DNA of 64,000 bases, from positions 1 to 64,000 of the forward strand of contig DASUXA010000051.1 of assembly GCA_036378155.1 (NCBI GenBank). Reading direction: 5' to 3'. This document shows positions 9,178-17,670 of this stretch, one piece after another. Source of the DNA: DASUXA01 sp036378155. GTDB taxonomy: Bacteria; Actinomycetota; Actinomycetes; Mycobacteriales; Micromonosporaceae. The notes beneath the pieces were generated by a model. The model did not search any database. It was given only the letters and a program-made list of their open reading frames with translations, and was not told the origin of the DNA. A program made the translations under genes and the position numbers. Position 1 is the stretch's first letter, and each line of letters opens with the position of its first letter.

Positions 9178-10611
9178 ATGTCCGCGCCGGTACCCGCCGA
9201 GAACAGCTCCGCTCCGGAGCCGGCGGCGCCTGCGCAGACGCCCGGATCGGCGGACGCCGGACAGCCGGACAAGGGCAGCCCGGCGGACAACGGCAGCCCG
9301 GCGGGCGCGCCGCCCGAGCCGGTCCTGCCCGAACCGGTACGGCAGCGCGTCATCACGCTGGCTGCCGCCGCGCTGAGCGGGCTGCCGACCGAGGAGCTGC
9401 CGGTACCGCTGCGCCGGGTCGCGAAGTTCGCGCCGAACCGGCGTGCCCGCCTCGGCGGCGCCGCGATCGCCATCCAGCTCGCCGGCGACCCGCTGTTCCG
9501 ACAGCGCATCGCCGACCGGGCGGTCGAGGAGGCGGGCGATCTCGGTACCACCGTCATGGCTGGTCAGTGCCCGGCTGCGGCGGACCCCGTCGAAGTGGCG
9601 GCGCTGGCGTACCTCGGACGACCACAGGGCTGGGTCGAGCTGGTCGAGTCCGCCGTCGAGGCGGTCCGGGTGGAGGCGGACAACGCGGCGGTCGCGGCGC
9701 TGGTACGCGAGGCAGAGCAGCGTGCCGCGCGCGCCGAGCACGACCGGGCGGTGGCTCGGGTCGAGGCGGACAAGCTGCGTGACGAACTGGCGCGGGTCCG
9801 CGACGAACTCGGCGGCCTGCGCGAAGAGGTACGGGTGCTGGGCAAGGCGCTGCGCGAGTCGCAGGCCCGCGAGAAGCGCGCCGTCGAGTTGGTCGCGGTG
9901 GAGAAGGGCAGGCTCGCCCGCGCCGCCGCCGACCACGACGCCGAACTGCGCCGGCTGCGGGCCCGACTGGCGGAGGCCGAGGCTGCCGCCGGGGCGAGCC
10001 GGCACGCCGCCAAGGAAGCCCGGCAGGTCGACGAGGCGCGGCTGTGGCTGCTGCTGGAGACGATCGGGCAGGCGGCGGCGGGGCTGCGCCGGGAGTTGGC
10101 GCTGGAACCCGCCGTGCGGCTGCCCGCCGACGCGGTCGCCGACGAGGCGGCGGACCGCCCGGAAGCCGCCGGGGCGCGGGCCCGGGCGCTCGCCGCCGAC
10201 GACCCGGCCCGGCTCGATCAGCTGTTGGCGCTGCCCAAGGCGCACCTCGTGGTCGACGGGTACAACGTGACCAAGCGGGGCTTCGGCGAGATGTCGCTGG
10301 AACAGCAACGCAACCGGCTGGTCAGCGGGCTCGGCGGCATCGCCGCGCAGACCGGCGCCGAGGTGACCGTGGTGTTCGACGGCGCGGAGCGGCTGGTCGG
10401 ACTGCCGCCGGCGCCGCGCGGCGTGCGGGTGCTGTTCAGCCGGAAAGGGGAGACCGCCGACGAGCTGATCCGCCGGCTGGTACGCGCCGAACCGCCCGGC
10501 CGCCCGATCGTGGTGATCTCGTCCGATCGCGAGGTCGCCGACGGGGTACGCCGGCACGGCGCCCACCCCCTCGCGTCCGACGCGCTGCTCAACCGGCTGC
10601 GCCGCGCGTAG
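9178..10611 (+). CDS. NYN-domain (YacP-like) predicted ribonuclease with coiled-coil middle
   Basis: 477 aa. The first 50 residues are a Pro/Ala/Ser-rich linker. Residues about 55-160 are helical. About 175-290 is a long Arg/Glu/Ala-rich coiled coil. The C-terminal 120 residues hold a NYN/PIN-like fold with VVDGYNVTKRG, VTVVFDGAE and VVISSDREV, which supply the acidic residues of the active site. YacP-like NYN proteins are predicted RNases; the substrate is unknown here. The ATG at 9178 is the first start inside the intergenic gap. The open frame extends upstream only antisense to the exonuclease gene. A 150-nt gap precedes the M48 gene. Confidence 0.85.
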   Translation: MSAPVPAENSSAPEPAAPAQTPGSADAGQPDKGSPADNGSPAGAPPEPVLPEPVRQRVITLAAAALSGLPTEELPVPLRRVAKFAPNRRARLGGAAIAIQLAGDPLFRQRIADRAVEEAGDLGTTVMAGQCPAAADPVEVAALAYLGRPQGWVELVESAVEAVRVEADNAAVAALVREAEQRAARAEHDRAVARVEADKLRDELARVRDELGGLREEVRVLGKALRESQAREKRAVELVAVEKGRLARAAADHDAELRRLRARLAEAEAAAGASRHAAKEARQVDEARLWLLLETIGQAAAGLRRELALEPAVRLPADAVADEAADRPEAAGARARALAADDPARLDQLLALPKAHLVVDGYNVTKRGFGEMSLEQQRNRLVSGLGGIAAQTGAEVTVVFDGAERLVGLPPAPRGVRVLFSRKGETADELIRRLVRAEPPGRPIVVISSDREVADGVRRHGAHPLASDALLNRLRRA

Positions 10612-10729
10612 TCGGACCCGCCGCATAGGGTGTACGCACGCGCGGCGGGATGCCGTCGCAGCCGTGGCGCCGCCGGCGGTGTTACGCAAGGCGGACCCGG
10701 CGCACGCGTCGACGACAGGAGCGTCCTCG

Positions 10730-10765
10730 ATGATGAGTACGGCCCGGTCCGGGAATGTCCGGTGA
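10730..10765 (+). CDS. Possible 11-codon leader peptide before the M48 protease
   Basis: ATG ATG begins an 11-residue frame (MMSTARSGNVR) whose TGA overlaps the protease start as GTGA. AGGAG lies about 8 nt upstream of the first ATG, whereas the protease GTG has no good ribosome site of its own. This arrangement would couple protease translation to the leader. That it is translated is inference. Confidence 0.4.
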   Translation: MMSTARSGNVR

Positions 10766-12027
10766 GCGGCTCGCCGCGGTTGTGGGCCGGTCTGGTCCTC
10801 GCCCTGCTGATCGCCGCGACCGTGGTGGTCGCCGTGACGCTGGTGCCGTGGCATGCGGCACCGGCGCCGCGCGCCGACCAGCTCGCCGCGCTGCGCGCGA
10901 TGCCGTCCGGTCCGGTCGCACGCGGTCGAGCCTTCCACGCCGCGCTGCGGCCCCCGCTGTACGGCTCGGCGATCGTCGGGCTGGTCGTCGCCCTGGTGCT
11001 CGGACTCACCCCGCTCGGCGCGCGCATCGTCGCCGCCTGTGGACGCCCGTTCGGCGGCAACTGGATCGCCGAGGCGGTCCTCGGCGGGCTCGCGGTGGTG
11101 TTCCTCGGGTCGCTGCCGACCCTTCCGTTCGGGGCGTGGCAGCACGTCGTGCTGCGCCGGTACGGGCTGTCCACCCAGGGCTGGCGGGGGTGGACGGTGG
11201 ACCTGCTCAAGTCGTACGCGATCGGCGCGGTCCTCGCCGCCGTCGCGCTGCTCGGCCTGTACGCCGTCGCCCGCGCCACGCCGCGCTGGTGGTGGGCGTG
11301 GGGCGCGGCGGGAGCGGCTGCCCTGGTCGTGCTGATGTCGTTCGTGTTCCCGGTCCTCGTCGAGCCGGTGTTCAACCGGTTCACCCCGATGCCGCCCGGT
11401 CCGCTGCGCGACGACCTCGTCGCGCTCGCCGCACGCGACGGGGTACCGGTGCGCGACGTGCTGGTCGCCGACGCGTCGCGGCGGACCAACGCGCTGAACG
11501 CCTACGTGTCCGGGTTCGGGGCGACCAGGCGCATCGTCGTGTACGACACGCTGCTGCGTGACGCCGACCCGGCGGAGGTACGCAGCGTGGTGGCGCACGA
11601 ACTCGGGCACGCCAAGGATCGCGACGTGGTCACCGGGACCACGGTGGGCGCGCTCGGCGCGGCATCGGCGGTCATCGCGGTGTACCTGCTGGGCTCCTGG
11701 ACCGGACTGCTCCGCCGCGCCGGCATCGACGCGATCGGGCAACCCCGGTCGATCGCGCTGCTGCTCGCGCTCGCCGCCGTCGCCGGGGTGCTCGCCACGC
11801 CCGCGCAGAACCTGGTGTCCCGCCGGATCGAGTCGCGGGCGGACATCCACGCGCTGGCACTGACCCGCGATCCGCAGACCTTCGCCGCCATGCAGCAGCG
11901 CCTCGCCCTGGTCAACCTGTCCGACGTGGACCCCAACCCGGTCGAATACCTCCTGTTGTTCACCCATCCGTCGACCGTGCAGCGCATCGCCGCCGCCCGC
12001 GCCTGGGGGAGAGAGCACCGCAGATGA
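10762..12027 (+). CDS. M48-family membrane zinc metalloprotease (CAAX prenyl protease 1-like)
   Basis: 421 aa. The N-terminal half has several hydrophobic segments (one near residues 7-27, others before residue 210). The HEXXH zinc motif appears as VAHELGHAKD near residue 278, and the third ligand is likely the Glu in RRIESRAD near 355. The region between, VLVADASRRTNALNAYVSG, is the usual M48 substrate-proximal signature. Such proteases act on membrane-bound or misfolded proteins; a CAAX substrate is not expected in bacteria. The GTG start at 10762 overlaps the stop of a short leader frame. The 3' end overlaps pimB by 4 nt (ATGA), so the two are co-transcribed. Confidence 0.88.
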   Translation: MSGSPRLWAGLVLALLIAATVVVAVTLVPWHAAPAPRADQLAALRAMPSGPVARGRAFHAALRPPLYGSAIVGLVVALVLGLTPLGARIVAACGRPFGGNWIAEAVLGGLAVVFLGSLPTLPFGAWQHVVLRRYGLSTQGWRGWTVDLLKSYAIGAVLAAVALLGLYAVARATPRWWWAWGAAGAAALVVLMSFVFPVLVEPVFNRFTPMPPGPLRDDLVALAARDGVPVRDVLVADASRRTNALNAYVSGFGATRRIVVYDTLLRDADPAEVRSVVAHELGHAKDRDVVTGTTVGALGAASAVIAVYLLGSWTGLLRRAGIDAIGQPRSIALLLALAAVAGVLATPAQNLVSRRIESRADIHALALTRDPQTFAAMQQRLALVNLSDVDPNPVEYLLLFTHPSTVQRIAAARAWGREHRR

Positions 12028-13157
12028 GCCCGCGCACCCTGCTCGTCACCAACGACTTCCCGCCCCGACCGGGCGGCATTCAGCAGTTCGTCCACAGTCT
12101 CGCGGTGCGCCAGCCGTCCGGCTCGCTGGTGGTGTACGCGTCGACCTGGCGCGGAGCCGACAAGTTCGACGCCGACCAGCCGTTCGAGGTGATCCGCGAG
12201 GACACCTCGGTGCTGCTGCCCACCCCACGGGTGGCTCGGCGGGCCGCCGAGATCGCGCGCGCGCACGGCTGCGACACGGTCTGGTTCGGCGCGGCTGCGC
12301 CGCTCGGGCTGCTCGCCGCCGGGCTGCGCCGCGACGCCGGGATCACCCGGGCGGTGGCCCAGACGCACGGGCACGAGGTCGGCTGGGCCGCCCTGCCCGG
12401 CGCGCGCCACCTGCTGCGACGCATCGCGCGGAGCAGCGACGTGGTCACCTATCTCGGTGAATATCAGCGGGTACGGCTGGACCGGGCGATCGGCGGGCTC
12501 ACCGAGCTGCGGCGGTTGCCGCCGGGGGTGGACACCGAGGCGTACCACCCGGGCGTCGACGGCTCGGCGGTACGCGCCCGGCACCGGCTGTCCGACCGTC
12601 CGGTGGTGGTCTGCGTGTCCCGGCTGGTCCCACGCAAGGGGCAGGACACGTTGATCCGGGCGATGCCGGCGATCCTGCGCCGGGTACCGGACGCCGCGCT
12701 GCTCGTGGTCGGCGGCGGTCCGTACCGGTCCACGCTGGAGCGGCTGGCTCGCGACGCCGACGTCGCGCACAGGGTGGCGTTCACCGGGTCGGTGCCCTGG
12801 GCGGAGCTGCCCGCCCATTTCGCAGCCGGCGACGTGTACGCCATGCCGTGCCGCACCCGACGTGCCGGGCTCGACGTCGAGGGGCTGGGCATCGTGTACC
12901 TGGAGGCGTCGGCCACCGGGCTGCCCGTGGTCGCCGGCGACTCCGGGGGAGCGCCCGACGCGGTACTGGACGGTCAGACCGGGTACGTGGTGCCCGGCGG
13001 GGACGTGGCCGCGGTCGCGGACCGGGTCGCCACCCTGCTCACGGACCGCGACCTGGCGCGACGACTGGGCGTGGCCGGTCGCGCCTGGGTGGAGCAGCAG
13101 TGGCGGTGGGACACCCAGGCCGACCGGATGCGCGCGCTGCTGACCGGCGCCGGGTGA
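12024..13157 (+). CDS. pimB: GDP-mannose-dependent mannosyltransferase PimB'
   Basis: 377 aa, GT4/GT-B fold. The N-terminal LLVTNDFPPRPGGIQQ is the acceptor-side glycine loop. The C-terminal domain has VCVSRLVPRKGQDTLI and the E-x7-E nucleotide-sugar motif in VEGLGIVYLEA near residue 295. PimB' adds the second mannose to phosphatidylinositol monomannoside on the cytoplasmic membrane face, an early step toward PIMs and lipomannan. The overlap with the M48 gene implies a shared transcript. Its position relative to the exonuclease and acyl-CoA ligase genes matches the mycobacterial Rv2188c neighbourhood as I remember it. Together with mptA at the right edge it argues for PIM/lipoglycan synthesis. 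Confidence 0.92.
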   Translation: MSPRTLLVTNDFPPRPGGIQQFVHSLAVRQPSGSLVVYASTWRGADKFDADQPFEVIREDTSVLLPTPRVARRAAEIARAHGCDTVWFGAAAPLGLLAAGLRRDAGITRAVAQTHGHEVGWAALPGARHLLRRIARSSDVVTYLGEYQRVRLDRAIGGLTELRRLPPGVDTEAYHPGVDGSAVRARHRLSDRPVVVCVSRLVPRKGQDTLIRAMPAILRRVPDAALLVVGGGPYRSTLERLARDADVAHRVAFTGSVPWAELPAHFAAGDVYAMPCRTRRAGLDVEGLGIVYLEASATGLPVVAGDSGGAPDAVLDGQTGYVVPGGDVAAVADRVATLLTDRDLARRLGVAGRAWVEQQWRWDTQADRMRALLTGAG

Positions 13158-13182
13158 CCGGCACCCGGCGGGCGAGGCGGCG

Positions 13183-14967
13183 TCACCCGGCTTGGCGCTG
13201 CACCCAGCGGTCGATCTCCTCCGGCGGTCCGGGGCGCCCGAGGTGCCAGCCCTGCCCCGCGTCGCAGCCCAGCACCCGCAGCCGCTCGGCCTGGTGCGCG
13301 GTTTCGATGCCCTCCACGGTCACGGTGTGCCCGAGGACGTGGGCGAGGCGGATCAGGGTGGCGACGATGCGTTCGTCGGTACGGTTCGCGGTGTCCGGGT
13401 CGCGCAGCCCGGCGACCAGCTCACCGGCCACCTTGACCTCCCGCACCGGCAGGTCGCGCAGGTAGGCGAGGTTGGAGTACCCGGTGCCGAAGTCGTCGAC
13501 CGCCAGCCGTACCCCCATCTCGGACAGCGCGTGCAGGGCGGACATCGGCTCGTCGTCGGTACCCATCACCGCGCTCTCGGTGATCTCCAACTGAAGTCGC
13601 TGCGCCGGCAGTCCGGTGCGGTCCAGCACACCGGCGACCCGGTCCACCAGTCCCGGATCGCGTACCTGGCGCACCGCGAGGTTGACGCTGATCAAAGGCG
13701 GTTCGCGATCCGGTACCGCCCAGCGTTGAGCCTGTTCGCAGGCCTGCTCGAGGATGTGCGCGCCGAGCCGGACGATCAGCCCGGTCTCCTCGGCGAGGTC
13801 GATGAACCGCCCCGGCGGCAGTACCCCGAGCGTCGGGTGCCGCCAGCGCACCAAGGCTTCCACCCCGTACAGCGAGCCGTCGGCGAGCGCCACGAGCGGC
13901 TGGTACTCCAGGAAGAACTCGCCCCGCTCCAGCGCCGCCGGCATCGCCGCGACCAACCCGTATCTGGTGACCTCGAAGTCGTCGCGGCCGGGGTCGAACA
14001 GCGCCCACCGGCCGCGCCCGGCCGACTTGGCCCAGTGCAGGGTGATGTCCGCGCGACGCATGATCTCGGTGGGCGTCAGTCCGTCGACCGCGGTCTCCAC
14101 GATGCCGATGCTGGCCGAGACGGTCAGTTCGTGTCCGTCCAGCCGGACCGGTGCCGCGATCGCCGTCAGCGCCGCGTCGGCGAGTTTGATCATCTCGTCG
14201 GCGCACACCGAGTCCTCGACGAGGATGACGAACTCGTCTCCGCCCATCCGCGCGACCAGCGGACCGCCGCGCGCCACCCAGCGGTCCAGCCGCTCGGCTA
14301 CCGCCACCAGCAGCCGGTCGCCGAACTGGTGACCCAACGTGTCGTTGATCGCCTTGAACCCGTCGAGGTCGAGAAAGCACAGTCCGACCCGGGCGTCCGG
14401 ATGCGGCGCGGCGAACACCTGCGCCAACCGGTCCGCGAACAGGGCACGGTTGGGCAGCCCGGTCAGGGTGTCGTGGGTCGCCTCGTACCGGAACCTCGCC
14501 TCGCTCGCGCGGAGCGCGGCTTCCGCCTGGTCGCGGGCGACCAGGGCGGCACGCAGGATCGCCTCCTGCTCCTCGAGCGTGCGCTCGCGCAGCCCCCGCG
14601 CGTACCCCGTGGTCAGCGCGCCCAGCAGCGCGGCGAGGCGGCGGCGGGGCTCGCTGCCGGTCAGCCCCAGGTCGTACAGCAGCCGCTCGTCGATGACCTG
14701 AACTGTGCGTCCGAGCGTCTCCGGGGCCACGAAGTGCGCCGATACCAGGGCGGCGCCGAGTTCGTAGCCGGGCGCGGTGCTGAACGGTTCGGCTTCGAGC
14801 GCGTTGACCAGGCCGACGGTCAACTCGTACATCCGCTCCTCGACCTCGCCGCGGCTGAGCGGGGTGTACGCGGTATCCACCACGGCGCGCGCCCACGAGC
14901 GGGCGAAGTCACGCAGTAGGCGTCGCGGGCCGTTCCCGTTACGACCCGCCCATGCCGCCGCAGTCAT
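13183..14967 (-). CDS. GGDEF-EAL protein (diguanylate cyclase/phosphodiesterase)
   Basis: 594 aa, cytoplasmic. An uncharacterised helical region of about 155 residues precedes a GGDEF domain with intact MGGDEF at 241-246. The RxxD inhibitory site is lost: the corresponding residues are RGGP. An EAL domain follows with EALVRW near 370, ISVNLA, LEITES, DDFGTGYSN, a lysine in VKVAG and VEGIET, so the metal and catalytic residues look present. In the usual KID motif Asp is Ala. It may make and degrade c-di-GMP. ATG at 14967 is chosen: GGAG lies 8 nt upstream, and upstream codons look non-coding. It is convergent with pimB, 25 nt apart. Confidence 0.9.
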   Translation of the reverse strand: MTAAAWAGRNGNGPRRLLRDFARSWARAVVDTAYTPLSRGEVEERMYELTVGLVNALEAEPFSTAPGYELGAALVSAHFVAPETLGRTVQVIDERLLYDLGLTGSEPRRRLAALLGALTTGYARGLRERTLEEQEAILRAALVARDQAEAALRASEARFRYEATHDTLTGLPNRALFADRLAQVFAAPHPDARVGLCFLDLDGFKAINDTLGHQFGDRLLVAVAERLDRWVARGGPLVARMGGDEFVILVEDSVCADEMIKLADAALTAIAAPVRLDGHELTVSASIGIVETAVDGLTPTEIMRRADITLHWAKSAGRGRWALFDPGRDDFEVTRYGLVAAMPAALERGEFFLEYQPLVALADGSLYGVEALVRWRHPTLGVLPPGRFIDLAEETGLIVRLGAHILEQACEQAQRWAVPDREPPLISVNLAVRQVRDPGLVDRVAGVLDRTGLPAQRLQLEITESAVMGTDDEPMSALHALSEMGVRLAVDDFGTGYSNLAYLRDLPVREVKVAGELVAGLRDPDTANRTDERIVATLIRLAHVLGHTVTVEGIETAHQAERLRVLGCDAGQGWHLGRPGPPEEIDRWVQRQAG

Positions 14968-15311
14968 ACGCCGAACTCCGCCTGCCGGCAGCGGGCGACA
15001 CGGGGCGCGGGTGCGCTGGGCCGGCGCGGTCGGGTCGAACCGGCCGCGACGGGTCGTCTGCTGCCCTCGCTGTCGATCATGTGCGGTGCCCGGTCGGGCC
15101 GTCGCTGCATCGCCAGGCTGTCCTTTGTACGCCGGATGGGTGATGCCATTGTGCCCGTTGTGGAGTGAGTGAACCAGGCGTCCACGGGCGCCCGGGATCT
15201 CACCCCCACCGACCCTATGCTTCCCACCCCGGGCGACGGCAACCACCCCAGGTCAACCACCCGCACGGAGCAACGCGCGACCCGACGCACGGCGGGCGGC
15301 GGGCGCACGAC
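14968..15311. other. 344-nt gap upstream of the GGDEF-EAL gene
   Basis: No convincing gene is seen. The region should hold the promoter of the leftward GGDEF-EAL gene and the terminator of the regulator operon. I see no c-di-GMP riboswitch, no strong hairpin and no clear -35/-10 pair. The leftward reading frame stays open to 15246, but its translation is low-complexity and lacks domain features. Confidence 0.5.
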
Positions 15312-15980
15312 TCAGAACTTCGGCGCGTCCGGCGGTTCGAGCAGGCCCAGCCGCAGCGCCGTCATCAGCGCCTGCGCCCGGTTCGCGGCGCCGAGCTTCT
15401 CGTACAGCTTCGAGATGTGCGTCTTGGCGGTCGACTCGCTGACGTACAACTGCTTGGCGATGCCGGCCACGCTCATGCCGTCGGCGAGCAGGCGGAGCAC
15501 CTGTCCCTCGCGCGGCGAGAGCTGCGGTCCCGACGGGGCGAGCCGGCGCTTCATCGCCTCGGCGAGATCGGCGGCGGTGAACGCGGACGGCGACGACGCG
15601 GCATGCCGCGCGGCGGCGACCACCTCGTCGGCGGGGGCGGTCTTCGGCACGAACGCGCTCGCACCCGCCTCCAGGGCGCCGAACAGCTGGTCGTCTCCGG
15701 CGTACATGGTCAGCACGACGATGCCCATCGTCGCGCTGGACTTGCGCAGCGCGCGGGTCGCCTCGAGGCCGCTGCCGTCGGGCAACCGGAGATCCATGAT
15801 CACCACGTCCGGCTGGAGCGCACCGGCCTGGCGTACCGCTTCGGCGGCGGTCGCCGCTTCGCCGACCACCTCGAACCCGCGGTCGCGCTCGAAGGCGTGC
15901 CGCAGTCCCTTGCGGATCAGGTCATGGTCATCGACGAGCAGAACCTTCGTGCGCGTCGCCGGAGTCGTGCTGGTGGACAT
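15312..15980 (-). CDS. NarL/FixJ-type response regulator
   Basis: 222 aa. The receiver domain has LLVDDHD acidic residues near 15-18, the phospho-acceptor Asp in VVIMDLRLP near 60, and the conserved Lys in FVPKTAP near 112. A LuxR-type helix-turn-helix covers about 150-215 (LSPREGQVLRLLADGMS, VSESTAKTHISKLYEKL). It binds DNA on phosphorylation by the adjacent histidine kinase. Its start lies inside the 3' end of the kinase gene (53-nt overlap), so the two are translated from one message. Target genes are not evident from sequence. Confidence 0.95.
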   Translation of the reverse strand: MSTSTTPATRTKVLLVDDHDLIRKGLRHAFERDRGFEVVGEAATAAEAVRQAGALQPDVVIMDLRLPDGSGLEATRALRKSSATMGIVVLTMYAGDDQLFGALEAGASAFVPKTAPADEVVAAARHAASSPSAFTAADLAEAMKRRLAPSGPQLSPREGQVLRLLADGMSVAGIAKQLYVSESTAKTHISKLYEKLGAANRAQALMTALRLGLLEPPDAPKF

Positions 15981-17667
15981 AGCCGCTGTTCTTCCCTTCT
16001 GGTGCTGACACGCTACCGCGCCGAGGCAGGGTGCCCAACACCACGGCTACCGTGGTTCCCCGGGGCTGTCGTGACCTGATCTCCAATCGGCCTCGGATAC
16101 GTTCCGCTCTCTCTGCCATGATCGCAAGGCCGTACCGACCGTCCGGTCGGTCGTCGGCGATGCCGTTCCCGTCGTCCGAGACTTCGATCTGAGCGAATGG
16201 CGGGTCCACCGCGCAGGCGACCCAGAGGTTCTCGGCGTTGGCGTGCTTCCGCGCGTTGGTGATCGCCTCCTGGGCGATTCGTAGCAGCTCAGCCTCGGTG
16301 GCGGCGGGTAGCCGGGCGGTCGACTCGTCCAGCGACAGGTGTACCCGCAGCCCGCCCGACGCGCCGACGGTCCGCGCGTACTCGGCGATCGCGGCGGTCA
16401 GTCCACCGTGCCTGTCAACCTCACTGCGCAGTTCAAAAAGCGACAGTCGTAATTCCGTAATGACGCGGGTGACTTCCCCGCGCAGCGCGCGCAGGTAGTC
16501 CGCCGCCTCGGCGGCTCCCTCCGGCAGCACGGCCAGCGCGTTGTCGATGCCGTACCCGACCATCACCAGTTCCTGGGCGACACCGTCGTGGATCTCCCGG
16601 GCCAGCCGCTGCCGCTCCTCGTTGGTCGCCAGCGAGCGGACCTCGTCGAACAGCAGCGCCGCCTCCAGCCGCAGTGCGGCGGGCGCCGCGACGGCGGCCA
16701 CCTCGGCGACCACGTGCGGCGGGTACGCCCCGGCGACATCCGCCTCCATCGCCACCAGCCCGACCGTGCGCACCCCCGCGACCAGCGGTACGACCAGGGC
16801 GGAGACGTCCCCGGACGGTCGCGACCGCACCTGCGAGCGGGCGGACACCTGCGGTTGCTGGGTCGCCCACGCGTCCGCGATGGCGGTGTCGGAATCCAGA
16901 CTGGTCTCCCAGTCGACCCGGTCGACGCCCGCCTGGGCGAGCACCACGAGCCGCCCGCCGCCGCTGGCGGACAGCACCGCCGCGCGATCGGCGCGGGCCA
17001 GCGTGCGTACGTCGTCGAGCAGGTGCTCGGCGATGCCGCCGGGATCGAGCGTGGCGCCCGGCAGTTGACGGGCGACGCTGCGCAGTTGGGTGAGCAGGCG
17101 GGTCGCCTCGGCGTACGGCTGGGGCGGCTCGGGCCGGGTGGTCTCCAGGGTGCGTTGCAGCGCGAACGCGACGGCGGCGGCCAGCGAGGACAGCAGCAGC
17201 CACTGGAACGACGCGACGACGTACCCGTGGTGGGCGAGCCGCTGATCGACCACGCCCAGCACCGTCAGCGTGGTCGCGGCGAGCACCACCAGCGCCGAGA
17301 CCTCGGTCAGTCGCTGGTACAGCGCCGCGGCGACCAGCGGCACGGTCAGGTACGGCAGCATCGCCCCCGCCGCCGCGCCGCTGTCCGCCAGTCCCGCCAC
17401 GGAACTGGCTGCCAGGCAGGTGAGCAGGACCTCGGCGGTACGGATCAGCGGGCTGAGCGTCGGGTGCCGGGGGGCCGCGAGCGCGGGTACCGCCGCGACC
17501 GCGAGCAGCGCGGACCAGCCCAGTACCCGCGCGTCCCGGGTGACCAGCAGGCTCAGCGCGGTGACCAGCGTGAGCAGCAGCAGACGCGCGCCGACGGTCG
17601 CGGCGGTCGGCCGCTCCCACTGGCGCGATTCCGAGGTGTCGTCAGCGGTGCGCGTGGAGGTGGTCAC
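15928..17667 (-). CDS. Membrane sensor histidine kinase with GAF domain (HisKA_3 type)
   Basis: 579 aa. About five or six hydrophobic segments fill residues 25-170. A GAF-like domain spans about 200-345. The dimerisation box RLAREIHDGVAQE near 360 carries the phospho-accepting His, and the HATPase_c domain has EAITNARKHA (N box) and SDDGNGIADD (G box). It phosphorylates the downstream response regulator. The GTG start is 3 nt beyond the acyl-CoA ligase stop, and the 3' end overlaps the regulator by 53 nt, so ligase, kinase and regulator form one operon. That link hints at lipid or membrane state as the signal, which is inference. Confidence 0.93.
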   Translation of the reverse strand: MTTSTRTADDTSESRQWERPTAATVGARLLLLTLVTALSLLVTRDARVLGWSALLAVAAVPALAAPRHPTLSPLIRTAEVLLTCLAASSVAGLADSGAAAGAMLPYLTVPLVAAALYQRLTEVSALVVLAATTLTVLGVVDQRLAHHGYVVASFQWLLLSSLAAAVAFALQRTLETTRPEPPQPYAEATRLLTQLRSVARQLPGATLDPGGIAEHLLDDVRTLARADRAAVLSASGGGRLVVLAQAGVDRVDWETSLDSDTAIADAWATQQPQVSARSQVRSRPSGDVSALVVPLVAGVRTVGLVAMEADVAGAYPPHVVAEVAAVAAPAALRLEAALLFDEVRSLATNEERQRLAREIHDGVAQELVMVGYGIDNALAVLPEGAAEAADYLRALRGEVTRVITELRLSLFELRSEVDRHGGLTAAIAEYARTVGASGGLRVHLSLDESTARLPAATEAELLRIAQEAITNARKHANAENLWVACAVDPPFAQIEVSDDGNGIADDRPDGRYGLAIMAERAERIRGRLEIRSRQPRGTTVAVVLGTLPRRGSVSAPEGKNSGYVHQHDSGDAHEGSARR

Positions 17668-17670
17668 CGG

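Noticed and set aside
8458..12018. A 1186-codon leftward open frame opposite the NYN and M48 genes
   Set aside because: It is the antisense shadow of high-GC codon usage; the real genes on the other strand have clear domains.
14968..15246. N-terminal extension of the GGDEF-EAL protein by 93 codons
   Set aside because: The extension is low-complexity without domain features; ATG 14967 has a good ribosome site.
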